From contig JAJNNQ010000026.1 in the NCBI GenBank assembly GCA_027886175.1, positions 10,826,001 to 10,890,000 of the forward strand: a stretch of 64,000 nt of DNA. The letters run 5' to 3'. The translations under genes were made by a program, and so were the position numbers. How positions within the stretch are numbered: the first letter of the stretch is position 1; each line of letters begins with the position of its first letter. The stretch comes from Phylloscopus collybita (Eukaryota; Chordata; Aves; Passeriformes; Phylloscopidae). The notes beneath the pieces are model-generated. The model was not told where the DNA came from and made no database searches. It saw only the letters and a list, made by a program, of their open reading frames with translations. This document shows positions 26,753 through 38,716 of this stretch, piece by piece.

Positions 26753-26758
26753 ATGTAA
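26753..26758 (+). promoter_or_regulatory. LAMA4: Start-stop upstream ORF (ATGTAA)
   Basis: An ATG followed directly by TAA, in the same frame as the LAMA4 start, with the stop ending 9 bases before the main ATG. Start-stop elements are known in other genes to hold initiating ribosomes. A role here is inference. Confidence 0.55.
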
Positions 26759-26767
26759 GGGGAGGAA

Positions 26768-26968
26768 ATGGCTTTGATCTCCGCCTGGCCCCTCATTTCT
26801 CCTGTATTATTCTTTTTGAGATGCTTCTCCTCCAGCACAGCCTCGAGTGAGGGAAGCGTTTTTCAGTTTGACATTGAAGGTAGCTCAGCGGTCAGCACGC
26901 AAGAAGCCACTGTTATCAGAGGGCAGCAGCAGGCAGTAGCTACTGGAAGTTGGGTGCCTTTTACTGAG
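26768..26968 (+). CDS. LAMA4: LAMA4 first coding exon: signal peptide and N-terminal spacer
   Basis: Encodes the N-terminus of laminin subunit alpha-4, the alpha chain of laminins 411, 421 and 423. It is a secreted basement-membrane protein of vessels, muscle and nerve. The 67 codons begin with a hydrophobic signal peptide (about residues 1-26, ending near STAS). The motif FQFDIEGSSAV follows, nearly identical to the human alpha-4 N-terminus as I remember it (FPFDIEGSSAV). The start is well supported: an in-frame TAA lies at 26756-26758, and the ATG has G at -3 and G at +4. The exon ends in codon GAG at a GAG|GTACAG donor (26969-26970), phase 0. Past the donor, the frame runs on for only two codons before a stop. 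There is no LN domain, as expected for this truncated alpha chain. The spacer between the signal peptide and the first LE cysteine differs in sequence from the human one as I recall it. Confidence 0.95.
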
Positions 26969-27085
26969 GTACAGTAATTCCCTTCTCTCTCTAGCAATTT
27001 TCTGTTCTCACCTGTCTGTGTCAAAGCTCCCATCTGGTTAACGTTAGCTTAATCATTTGAGCCTTAAAGCGATACAGGAGGATTT

Positions 27086-27104
27086 GGGGGTGGGGGGGGA
27101 GGTG
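27086..27104 (+). other. G-rich tract after the exon 1 donor
   Basis: A G5-T-G8-A-GG-T-GG run about 120 bases downstream of the first donor, on the sense strand. It could form a quadruplex or act as an intronic G-run splicing enhancer. Either role is inference. Confidence 0.6.
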
Positions 27105-29502
27105 GTCTGAGGTGTTGCATTTCGGGACTGAAGGGGTACAGTTCAGACTTCAAAATGTACACATGCCCTGCCTGCTGTGAGCAGACAGCTGCTGTACTTT
27201 GCAGTGAAGCTGGCTTAGCATGTCTCTGACTTTCCTGCCAACATAACTAAACAGGCCTGTCCAAACAGAGCTATTTTACAAGCATAAATTGTCACAACAC
27301 TTTTCTGCTTGCCTTGTAATTCCTGCAATTGTAATTCACTGAAATTTCCTGAAAGAGTCTGTCTTTTGATGGCAAATTCGGTCCAGTAGAAGCTTGTGCT
27401 TTTGCCTCTGAATGCTATCCGCCTCCAAAATCTGAAGTTTGTTTCCACAGTGCAGGCAGGTGATGATAAATCAAATGCATCTAGGAAGCTGCCTGCAGAG
27501 AACACACCTGCAGAGATTTTAAGTTCCAAAAATTATGCGGTTGGGATTAGTGACAAATAAAATTAGAGAGATCTGAAAAGCAATTTGACAATGGAAAATT
27601 TTCCCACAACCCATGTTATTTTGGGATTGATTTATACTCTTCATTTTAGCAACACTGCATCAGGAATGAGCTACTCAAAAACAGCTTGAGGAAATAATAA
27701 ATTACGCCGGCATACATGGGGGGTGGGGTAAGGTTGGAAGTGGAACAGCGGACACGACACAGTAACATCTCATGCGTGGTAGATGCAAAGTAGGAGGCTA
27801 ATTCAGTTCCATAAGGTCATGGGAAGGGAAAGAGTAGTTCTTCTAGCATAACATCCAAAAATGAGGTGAGATTAGCACAGCTGTGTCACTGTGATAATAT
27901 CAAGATCACAATCTCCAGTATCACATGGCTGATTTTCCACCTATCCTCCACTTGCCAGAATTAACAGCCATGGAAATAAGTGCATAAAGCCTTCAGACAG
28001 TGAGGGTTACTGCAGGGCTGGGCAGAGCTCATTCCCCTGCTTCAAGCAGCTGGACAGCCTCAGGAAACGCCTGCCCACCCTGCCAGTGAGTCTGCCTGAA
28101 ACATGACCTGTGTGAGAAAACTAAAGGTTAAACTGTGCTTTGCTCGGCATAAGGGCTCTCAGGAGCCATCCCAGTTTTTGGACAGGCTTCATGATGTGGG
28201 ATGTACAGATTTTCTCCTCTGGCCTTGGATCAGCCCCAGGAAGCTGCATTGCCACCTGTTGCTTACAACATGGAAAATCCCTCAATGAAATGCCTGACTT
28301 AAGAGCTGGATGGGTTTTGTAGCTGTTTTTCATGGGATAATGAGCATAAAGGATTACTAGTCTTTCTTGATATGATAGTATAGTATGGTTTTCCCAAAGA
28401 CACAGTTCAAATTTCTTCACATAAATATAGTGGATTGGGAAAGCATTGTGAGATATATTGGACACTGCAGGGGAATGACACGTTAGGCTCCTTCAACAAT
28501 TTCAATCCTTCTTAAATTTTTGCTCAGGCCAACGTAATAGACTCAATAACTGGTGTTTCCTCTAGTAGTTTACTTCAGCCCATGCAATGGCAGCACTTAG
28601 ACTCTGGATCCCATGTTACTGGATGACAGTGCCTGGCACCATCACGCCAAGGCCCTTGGCTGCAGAACGTTATGGTTTGATGAGGAAGAAGCAGGGACTT
28701 CAGGACTCCTTGCTAGCTGCACATTTCAGCCCCATATCCATGGCAATTTCCAAGAAGACCCAGTAGGATGCTTTTTTTGGGATAGGACAGATGGCTCTGT
28801 TGTAGTGGTAACCTGCTTACTCGCTGATCCATGTGTGTGGTTGGTAACAGGGTTTGAGGAATAGGTTTTAAGCCTTCAGGTTGATTGTAGGGGCTGGAGA
28901 GTGATGGTTCGTAGTCCCAAGGAAGGAACATTACTTTTGGTCGTCAAAGAGCTTCTCCCTCCCACAGCTCACCTCCCCCTCCTCAGCCTCAGGAGCAGGG
29001 TTATCCCAGCAGGTTTGAATTAGCCTCTTTTGAGGGGTGAGTGCTTAGTCCACAGCCCACAGTGAACCACAGAGTAAACTCCCTTACACAGCGTGGTTTT
29101 ATTCAGCTCCTTCGTCTAAATATTGACTCAGGCCTGCAGCTCTCCCGAGCAGACAGAGGCTGTTAGTCACGTCAAATAGTGCCAAATTATACAAAGGGGG
29201 CAGTTTCACATGGCAGAGTTACAAAGCCACAGATGGGGCTTCATTGTGGTCTGTGGTGACAGTCAGCTGCAACATGAAACATGCGGGTGGGACTTTCCAA
29301 GGTGTAACTGGTGGGAGTAACCAGTAAGAGTCTGATATTATGAACCTATAGAAGAATAGGGGATCTCAATTAATGTAATTACATATTAGTGAATATTTCT
29401 CAGCTTTCCAATCCTTTTACCTTGTGTGGCAACCCCAAACTGGGAGGAACTGGGAGAAGTGGTTTAAAAAATCAGAATTAGAGTTAATGTGGAGATTTGT
29501 CT

Positions 29503-29543
29503 TCTTTTTTTTCTTTCTTTTTTCTTTCTTTTTTTTTTTTTCC
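29503..29543 (+). repeat. T-rich polypyrimidine tract
   Basis: A CTTTCTTTTTT-type tract ending in CCC, in intron 1. The Lys-rich minus-strand ORF over it is an artefact. Confidence 0.88.
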
Positions 29544-32500
29544 CTGGGATTTGAATGAAAACCTCTTAAGACAAGAGAACAAACTATATTCTTAATGCTA
29601 TGCTGATATGCTTTATCCATGCACAGAGAGTACCATGGGTCTGAGTTTGACTTCAGGTAACATCAGCTACCTCATTCTTAATTATTATGTGATCCAGAAC
29701 ACCTACAACAAGCACTTTAATTGTTCCTAGATATTTTAACCAGAATCAGGGACTGTCTTCAGGTACAAACCCAAATTCCCCATACAGTAGTGGAGAGTAG
29801 ATTTTTTAAGCCTCTAATTCCAAGCAGTGCTCCCTGGAAACGCTCGAAGGATTCTCTTCAACTTTAAGGACTTAGTTGGATGCTTGCTTCAGGACAGCTT
29901 TATAAATCAGCTAAAGCAGATGTATAAATTAACCAGACTAGATTCCACACAATGAAATATTGTGTCCTACATAAGGAGCATTGTAAGTGACCACCATGGA
30001 ATGAGATATCTGCCTCTTGTTTAAAAAAAAATTGCTTATAAATTGATTAAAATTATTCAGAAAAGTATCATGAGAAGGATTACAGTGTTAGCAATTTGAA
30101 GACAGCTGAGGGAATCTGCAATTCCATTTCCCAACTCAGAGGCAGATTAAGAAAAAGATTAGACCTTATTGTGTAAGTACATACATAGGCAAAAAAACAT
30201 AATAGACTTGTTAGCCTAATAAATCAAGATCTTGACATATGCAACAATTGGAAACTGAAGATGACTGTATTGAAACTACAAGTTAGTTGAAAAATTTATT
30301 TTCAAAAGTGATTAAGCACTGGAGATTTTTTTCATTTGTGTTGGTTTGTCCATGAACAGGCAGATCAATATAAAAAGCACTCTTAAGTACTCAGACTACC
30401 TGTGTGTTATTTTGGAAAATTAAGTTTCTTGGCTCACAAAGATAATAATGGGAGGGGGGAAGATGTTATAGTGCTAAATCCTGATGTCTATGGGGAGACA
30501 GAAAAAGAGTGAGTGATGAGAAAAGCATTGGATCCAGCTCATCAGTGCAACCCAACAGCAGCTGGTGGCGTGAAGTCAGAGATTGGTTTTTCCAAACAAG
30601 GATAGATTAAAATATTTTATAAGGAAGGTTCATAAGAGATAGAAGCAAAGGACTTAAAACAGGCAGATATCAAATTAAAGTGGAAAACATCAGAGATTTT
30701 TGTTTTAGTGTGCCACTCTCTAGCTTGGACACAGCAGAAGGAAAGGGAATGGTGAGACTCTTCCAGGTTTGGTGAGGCACAGAGGTAAAATTGAAAACCA
30801 GAAGTTCTGAGAGCAGTTATATCCCACTGTCAAACATATGGCTCTAAACTAAGAGGCAGGTCATACATTACCATTTGGGTCTGAAGCCTGCCACTGTCAA
30901 CATTTGTGTTTGTAAATTCCACTGATAAATTGGTTTTAATTATATAGGTATAGATTTCTTTTCCCCATTTGTTCCTCAAGGAAAAAAGTTCCTTACAGAG
31001 TCTAAGGTGAGAATAAAAAATGGTACAAGACTTCAAATGCTAGAGAGTATCGCAAATGATTCTCTGGGATCCACACTTCATTGTCACTTTTCCTAATGTA
31101 AAATGAACATAAGGTGACATCCAGTAAAATATTCATTTCATTCTGACATAAATGACTACAAGAGGCCAGAGACCAGTATAGGAGATGAGGGTGGGAAGGA
31201 TTAGGGGAAGAAAAGGAAGACAGACATTCTGTGGAGAGATCTGCCAAGCCAAAAAAGGATAATCTCAAATGTCCTCCATGGAAAGAAGAATTGGAGTAAA
31301 TAGTGGGAAAGGAAGTAAACTAAAGCAGGAAGACAAAGGAGAGGAAAAAATTAGAGCAAGAATGAGATAATCAAGAGTCTTAAGAGTAAAGAAAAAAAAA
31401 TTAAATTGGGACAGGGCATGAAGCCAATTCCCAGAGTGAAGGAAGGCATGATATTGTTGGACAGATGGAAGAGGAAAACTGTTTCCAGCATCAGTATTTT
31501 TGGCTCAGGGAAAAGGCAGAGAGGCAAAAGTCCTTTAAAGGAAACAATTATCATAGTCAAATCAAAAATAGCCATTTACTATAAGAGAAAGTAAGAGGCA
31601 GTTTTCTGATGGAGCTTGTGTGTTAAAATAGCATGTTTGACAATCATTTTTTCCCACCTGACTTTTACCAGCAGCCACTGATAAAATGCAAGAAGCAGTA
31701 TTTGAGATGTTTGCTCTCTGGTTTTCTACAGTAATACGCAATGATTAGCATGGGACTTGTGACAAACTCACCTCTCTAAAATGGCTCACATTAAATATAG
31801 GAAATGACAGCAATCATAAGTCCCAGCCACTTGTTAACAAAGTTAACAAATTGTCTTCACTCCTTTTCCCCAAAAATGCCGGAACAGAAAATCTTGGAAA
31901 TTGTTGAGAGAAACCACAATTTGATCTTTACTTGTAGAATTAATCTGTTCAAAACAAACTAGTACTACAAGAAGCAGAGGAAGACCTAATCCTGAGGTGT
32001 GAGCCAAAAAGGGTTTTAGCTTGACAGGAACCTTTATATTCTTTTAAGCTAATGTGACCTGCATCTACTTTCTAAAAGCAGATCTTTAAATTAATTCACT
32101 TCAGACTTTTGAGGTTATGTTAGGTTAACTCCTATAATGGGCAATTTGGATTTCTAGCTGCTGGTTTTTTCTGATACAGCATGGTTATGTTCTGAGAAAC
32201 ATCTATTAGTGGGGAGGAAGTTTTACTGCAGATGTTTGTGATTCCAACGTAAGTTTCTCATCAAAACTTTAATGAAAATCAGCTGCTTGGAGTGGCGCCA
32301 CCAGTCCCCAAACCTTTTGAATCATAGGAAGCTGAAGCAAATGGAAACACAAGACAGAGCAAATGGATAGTTGGAAATTTTCTCCATTTCAAGAAGGCAT
32401 ATAAAACACCCACCAGAAAACAAAATTTAAACTCCACTGCAGTGTATTCCCACGAAGTTTTGAGCAAGTACCAGCAAAGTGCCCCAAAGCTTATTCTGGG

Positions 32501-33874
32501 CTGTGAAAACCAATAAAAGGCATTTTATGCCCACTCTTATTCACAACATGGGAAGCAAGGAAGGAATTAAAAGTCCAGTTTTTCCAGGGGGCATGAGAAG
32601 AAATAAAAGAATTGTTTTCTGAAGGAAAACTTGGCCTGTTTTAAACTGATAACAATTAGAGCTTATAGTGTTTAAGAGCTGTGTAAAAGAAGTCCAGTTT
32701 CTGAGTAACATATAAGCAGCCACTGATAATTTACAACTTGCTTCTGGACTTAGATTTCAAATACCAAAATATAGACCCATCAGGTTTTATGTTTTAATTG
32801 GTCCTCTTGAATATTTGGATCTGATCCCAGTCCATTTTCACACACCACCATGAGCTGGGGATGTTTGGGTTATGCATCCTAATGCAAGATTCAACAATTG
32901 CTGAATAGCATTATACACAAAGCTGTTAGAGCTCCAGAGTTTTTGAAATCTAATTCTTTGTCATTAAAATCTCAAAGAGATTTTCCTGTCAGTCAGGATA
33001 CATAAAGTGTGTATTTGACAATGAAAAAAGATTGACTAAAATACAGTAAATAAGATCTGGCTTTGTTGTTCCCATTTAGCTGTATTTTGCAGTTCTTGAT
33101 ATAGTTATTTTCTTGAAATAAATACTTCATAAATACTAGAACTCCTTTTTTTTTTCCTCCTGTGACAAACCAGCAAGAAACAGCACAAAACCCACAGCAT
33201 TTAAGACTCAAAGAGTTAGAGAGGATTGTGAAAAACATTTTCGAAATTACTATTCCAACTTTAAAAGACTGTAAACACAATTAAATTGTTTTTATTTAGA
33301 TCATGACATATGGAAGCCAGGGAGTATGAGAGGAGCACCTTAATTAATTTGAAACATAATTTAATAATTACTGAACAAAAAGACTCTACCTGGATGAACA
33401 ACTTTCAATATGTTCTGTAAAAATAGACTTTTTAACTAAAACTGTAAGACTTAAAACAATTGTTTGACACTGCCTACCTAAAAAATTGAATAAAATTTAG
33501 CTCATTCAATCTTTGACCATTGCTGCCAGTGGAAAAGTAGCTACATAGAGCCAGCACCTAAACCAGATACTTTTTGAGCTCTGTAGTACCCTGTTACCAC
33601 CCTACAATGCATCTTTTACTCTTTTATGAAAGACTTTCTAAGTGGTAAGAGATTAGCAGACTTTTTTTGCCAAGGCTAAGGCAAAGCCAGAATGTCCTAG
33701 GGTTTTTTACTGTGGTTTTCCACCTCTGAGCCTGGATGGTAGCCCATGGAGAGGCACAGAGAGCCTGCCATTTGCCATTCATGACTCCCTTATGCTGTGC
33801 TCCCCACTCCTGGCTCCAGGGACTTTTCCTCAAAAGCACTTTGTGGAAGCATACATTTATCCAGATCCAGTATC

Positions 33875-33875
<1 letters not shown>

Positions 33876-33920
<45 letters not shown>
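33876..33920 (+). repeat. A45 homopolymer
   Basis: 45 uninterrupted A. No AATAAA lies just upstream and no recognisable retroposed gene precedes it, so it is listed only as a homopolymer. Confidence 0.97.
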
Positions 33921-33924
<4 letters not shown>

Positions 33925-35956
33925 AATAAAAATAGAACATAACCCTCCCTAGCCTGGCTTTTAGAGTCCTTCATGCCCCAGAAAGCCTAACTAAGCCTGG
34001 CTCATTGAGGGTTGGCAAGGTCTCCAGAACACCAGTACCTGGCACAGATCCATTCAGGGGGAGGTGGACAGGTATTGGAGGTCTAGACATGGTGTAAGGT
34101 CAGGGGAAATTTGTGTGCCCTGCTCAGCCTTTGGCAAGCTTGTGATTTTCTGTGGCTCTCTACTTCCAATCAGTGGCAAGGTTAGGCTGCAGAGGCTCAA
34201 CAGAGTCTCTAAGGCACCAGCTAATTCAGGGTGTTTGGTGATGGATTTCTGTGAGGGATGAGAAAAGAAATTGTTTTTCTCTTGATACATTTATTCCTCC
34301 CTCTCTTTGAGCCAACAGAAAATTTATTTCTTCATTATCAGACTATGTCTGTGATGAAACAACCCCAGAGGCATTGAGAGATCGATGCAGGCTATCCCTT
34401 CTCCCCAGCCCTGGCTTTTCCTCTCTCCTTCCACAGCACAACCTCTGCCCAGCTTCATCCTGAATGCAAGACATGCAGTACAAAGTTAACCATGCTGAGC
34501 TGTCTTACTCCCTTCCCACGTGTTTGCAAAGTGCTAGGATGATCCAGGGGGAAAGCCCTGTTTCTGAAAACTGCCCAGAAACACAAGATCTTCCATCAGC
34601 CACCCCCAGCATCTGTCTGTCTTGTCCATAGCTGGGACACCCTTGGGTGGCAGAGATGAATGAAAGCTCTTTCTCTTCATCTTTCAAGATTTTCACATTG
34701 GCTTGTGTTTCTAGCAGGCTTTTAATTGATGTTATGGCTATTGGTCAAGCAGATCACTGTTTTTCTCTGCTGTGATTCCAACATTTCAAGAGATGTAAAA
34801 TCAAACCAGGAAATACTAAAAATCTAGAACAGGGGAAATTGGAGCTTTGGATTTACCCTCTCAGTATTAACAGTGTTCCACAAGCACATCAGTACTTGCT
34901 TTAAAGCCCACTTTTCTTTTTCCTCCCTTGAAAATTTTTCTCTCTATCTGTAAATCTCTCAGGGAGTACTGTAGTTTGTCAACTGATAATGTCTCACTTA
35001 TCTGAGAGCCTCAGTGACTCTGAATGTACATTTCATGTAAGTGGGGACTGGGTGGAGGGTGGTTAATGAGGAAACAATGTAGGTTTTTCCCTTTTCCTGT
35101 AAATTGAATAAACTTGGCAATTTTTTTTGAAAGAGGAAAATCAACCAACTACCCTTTCAACTGCAGATTTTCTGTTTCCAACAGTGAGCATCAGTGGCAG
35201 CACTAATAAGTAAATTAGAGACTGATATTAATCTCTGATTCTTAGCCAGCTTCCAGACAGCTAAAACACTTTAGCCCTTCCCCTTTTTAGAGAAGAATGC
35301 CTTTTAAGCAGAGGCTTTGTCTTTCCCACTGTATATGGAAAAAATGACTGTGCAGTTCTATGGAGAATGCCTAGCTGAGATATGTTTATGTTGGATCCAA
35401 CCCCATCTCTGTTGCTGAATGGCAGTTTGTTTTCCACTTGAGCTGGGGAAGGGATAACAGTCTGGAAACTTTTTCAACACAGGAAATTTTTAAAAAAATT
35501 AATACAATTACTTGGTCAAGGTAAAAGATAATTGTTGTTCTGCACAAAGCCATCTAGTTTACAGCAATTTCTCATTTTTGGGTGAATTCACTGCTGCAGT
35601 GGAGGCACACACAAGCTGACCCAAGGAGTCAGAATACAGGGTGACAGTGGGCTGGGGAGAGGGTCCTTGTCATTTTTTCCTGCACACCATGCTCTGCTTT
35701 GCTTATTGGTTTGGGGTTGCCTACATGCAATTAGCCATGTTCACTGTCTCTCTGACTGCTAGCTCTACCATCCCACAGGGAGAAACAGAGGTAACATTTT
35801 TCCTGCCAGCTGGATTTTATCTAGAATTGTAGCAACTAGTTTCAGTCTTGATCGTTTTAGTTTTAGTGATTTCTGATCTTTGCGCCTAAAACTTTGAGAA
35901 GAGAGTTTCATAACCTGTCCTTCATTATCATTAAAAATATACTTCTCTTTTGGAGG

Positions 35957-35979
35957 CTGATGAGTTGATAACTCATCAG
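35957..35979. repeat. 10-bp hairpin with 3-base loop
   Basis: CTGATGAGTT and AACTCATCAG flank GAT in intron 1. Confidence 0.75.
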
Positions 35980-37800
35980 GTAATACATAAATAATCCAAA
36001 TTGTCATGGATAAGTCAGCAAGTAAAGTTTTCAAGTTAAAAAGTTAAAAGTTACTGTGTCCCTTAAGGCAATCACAACTTTTCCAGTAAATTCTGAGGAG
36101 AGCTCAACCCCTCTGTATATATAAATGACAGAGGACTTCTAGTGTTTAGTTGCTGCTTAACACAGCAATAGTTGGAAAACCAGACTAAATTCAATCATCT
36201 GATGTACTCCTTAGCAGCTGCAGACTGGCCAGACATGGTGTGCCTGGCTCCAGATCAGCCCTGTGCTCTCAGGTGGAACCATCACTGGGGATGCAGGCAA
36301 AAAGGAATATTGAGATCCATGCACTGGGGATGACAGAAAGGACACTGGTAACAGAAAATAATGCTTAATTTATTTCATCACTTTTTAAACAGCTCATTTA
36401 CTGGAAAACACTAAATGTTCACAACCAGTGTCACTGCTTTATTTATCGCTGTTGTGGTGTTCAAAGATTCAAATTACTGATTCACAAAAATACACTGCTG
36501 CAGATTTCATATCACTTATCCAGAACACTCCATTATTACATTAATTTACCCAGATCGATGGCAAATGCACTCACTGAGATTTTTTTTATTAAACCTATCT
36601 CATGTTAGAATTTAATTTAAAAAAAATAAGAATATGCAAAAATATTGGAGGGCTCTACTGAATAACAATTTAAGCAGGAAAGAATTTGCTTTTACATTTG
36701 CAATTTAAATAAAAAAACCTTGTTAGTGTGCAATAATTAGTTTGCAGTCTCATTAAATGCAATTAGAACTGAGATACCTGTCAAGATAATTGGATAATAA
36801 AAGATTACCAGCATTGTGCACAAATCTCTTCACCAACTTCTGGTAAATTTCTAATTTGCAGCATCAGTAGAACACTGGAAATAATAAATATTTCACAGTT
36901 AACAATGTCAGAAATTTAAAAGAACAATATAGGGATTTAATGTACAACACCGGGGTGCTCATTATAAAACTATCATGAACATTGATTTGGAGACTAAGCT
37001 AAAAAATGTGTTCCTCTCAGGAATGTTTACAGTTTTAAAAATAAATTTGAAATTGCAAATGGCTAATTTGCATGAGGTTTCTGCCTTTGAAATGGTAAAT
37101 ACTATAGAGTGCCTTTTTGCATGCAGACAGTTCCCTAACAGCTGTAGTGTCCTATTAAATGGGGTAATTAACTGTCTAGCTATGATGTCACACACTGAAT
37201 TCATTTCTTCAGTAATAATAGTTAGAATGTGACCTTTCTTGTTCAGAAGAATTTGATACTGTAGACCAGAGGTAATAAAGGCTTATAGAAATTATAAATA
37301 GAGCTTGGAGGCCTAGGGGAAGCTGGTGAACAGGCTTGTTTGTTTTTAATTCTCTAGTTTGCAAGGATTCAAAGCCCAGATAAGTTTAGTAAAAATCAAC
37401 AGAAAATAAATAAAATTGCAGAGCAGTGTCCACTTTTGCCTGCACATTTTGGAGCATCTTGTGGCAGAGAGCAGAACTTCTGTCAGTCTCTCTCTATGAT
37501 TACTTTGATGGTCGAGCGTGTCTGGCCAACAGGTCAGTTATTGACTTCTGAGGGCCTCATTCTCCAGAGGAAGACAAAGATCCTTCTGAAATGTCACTCT
37601 ATAGGGAATTTATATGTTCAAGTACAAAGACAATCTTGAATTTATTACTCACAGTCTGGGAATTTAAAGTCCATTTATTTCTTCAAATGATAACTTAGAG
37701 TGAAGTATGACAGCTCTGTGAAAGGGCACCACTAGGGCATTTTATTTTTAAAATTAGTTATAGTTTATCTCAGTGGTTTGAAGAACTCACAGAATTCTCC

Positions 37801-37827
37801 TCCTAGACAGCCAAGACCTGTCTAGGA
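37801..37827. repeat. 10-bp hairpin
   Basis: TCCTAGACAG and CTGTCTAGGA flank a 7-base loop in intron 1. Confidence 0.75.
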
Positions 37828-38635
37828 AGATGCATGTAGTAAATTAAGAGAAAATAACAGGACAGATAAAGGGGAAGTTACCAGCAAAATTAATATTCTT
37901 TGTACCTTGAGTAAGAGCTCCTGCTCTTAATTTGTTTTTTCAGGAGGAGAAAACTGCTTTCATCATTGTATCTAACAAAAACAAATGCCACAGATGATAT
38001 TTTAAAAAAACAGCTTCTATATCAAATAGATTTTTCTATATTCATGTTTCCTTCCTTGTATGAAGAAAACAAATTTTCCTTAAATATCTTAAAACTTCCC
38101 TTACAAAGTTAGTTTGAAGATTTCATGGGAAATTTTATCATTAAACTGTAGTCCTTTCTCTCTATACTCTTTGACTAATCCTTTTCATGACTCTGCTTTT
38201 GGCAGTAAATCATTGCAGGTCACTCATAAAAGTTACCCTCAAATACAAGAGTGAGGTCTAACCCTAAGAAAGAATGGTGGGAAAAATGGGGAAGGCAGCA
38301 CAATGCCAAGCAGTGCTGTGTACATATCAAAATGTCTTCATGGCTGTTTAGCTGAAAGCCAAAAAAGTCTTTCAGCACTGCATTAAGAAAAGTCTTGGGT
38401 GCACAAACAGCTTTATATTCACTGCAGGCATCTGGAACAAGCAAAACACAACTACCAGAAATGTCTGCCCATGTGGGGATATTCAGTACTCCAGGTGGTT
38501 CTGACTGGTTCTCTTGCAGGACATGCAGTTGTTGAGGGGTGTCACTGCTGGGTACATCAGGTACATCTGGGACACTGGGATTACATTGTGTGCTCTGCCA
38601 TGGATTACACTGGGTACATTTGGATACAGTCACAG

Positions 38636-38716
38636 AAAATGGGCTCTAGGCAGCCCTGCTTGGACTGTCGGCCTCCAGAGGTCCCTTCCAGCCTCAGCTC
38701 TTCTGTGATTCTGCAT
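38636..38716 (+). mobile_element. CR1 LINE 3'-end fragment (+)
   Basis: The segment with CCTCCAGAGGTCCCTTCCA followed by CAGCTCTTCTGTGATTCTGC is the familiar avian CR1 3' terminus (…GGTCCCTTCCAACC…ATTCTGTGATTCTG). It is in sense orientation and moderately diverged. The 5' limit is unclear: imperfect GGGTACAT/GGATTACA repeats (38547-38632) just upstream may or may not belong to it. The 162-codon ORF that crosses it is not a gene. Confidence 0.8.

Larger units (their letters stand above)
26620..26767 (+). other. LAMA4: LAMA4 5' UTR adjoining the start codon
   Basis: This segment lies between the AG at 26618-26619, which follows a long polypyrimidine tract, and the ATG. It contains two small upstream ORFs: ATG at 26651 ending at TAA 26666-26668 (5 codons) and a start-stop ATGTAA at 26753-26758. 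It is UTR whichever start site is used, provided transcription begins upstream. Whether its 5' end is a splice junction or simply transcribed DNA is unresolved. Confidence 0.6.

Noticed and set aside
33624..33974. Possible processed pseudogene ending at the A45 run
   Set aside because: No polyadenylation signal upstream, no recognisable coding sequence and no flanking duplication that I could see.
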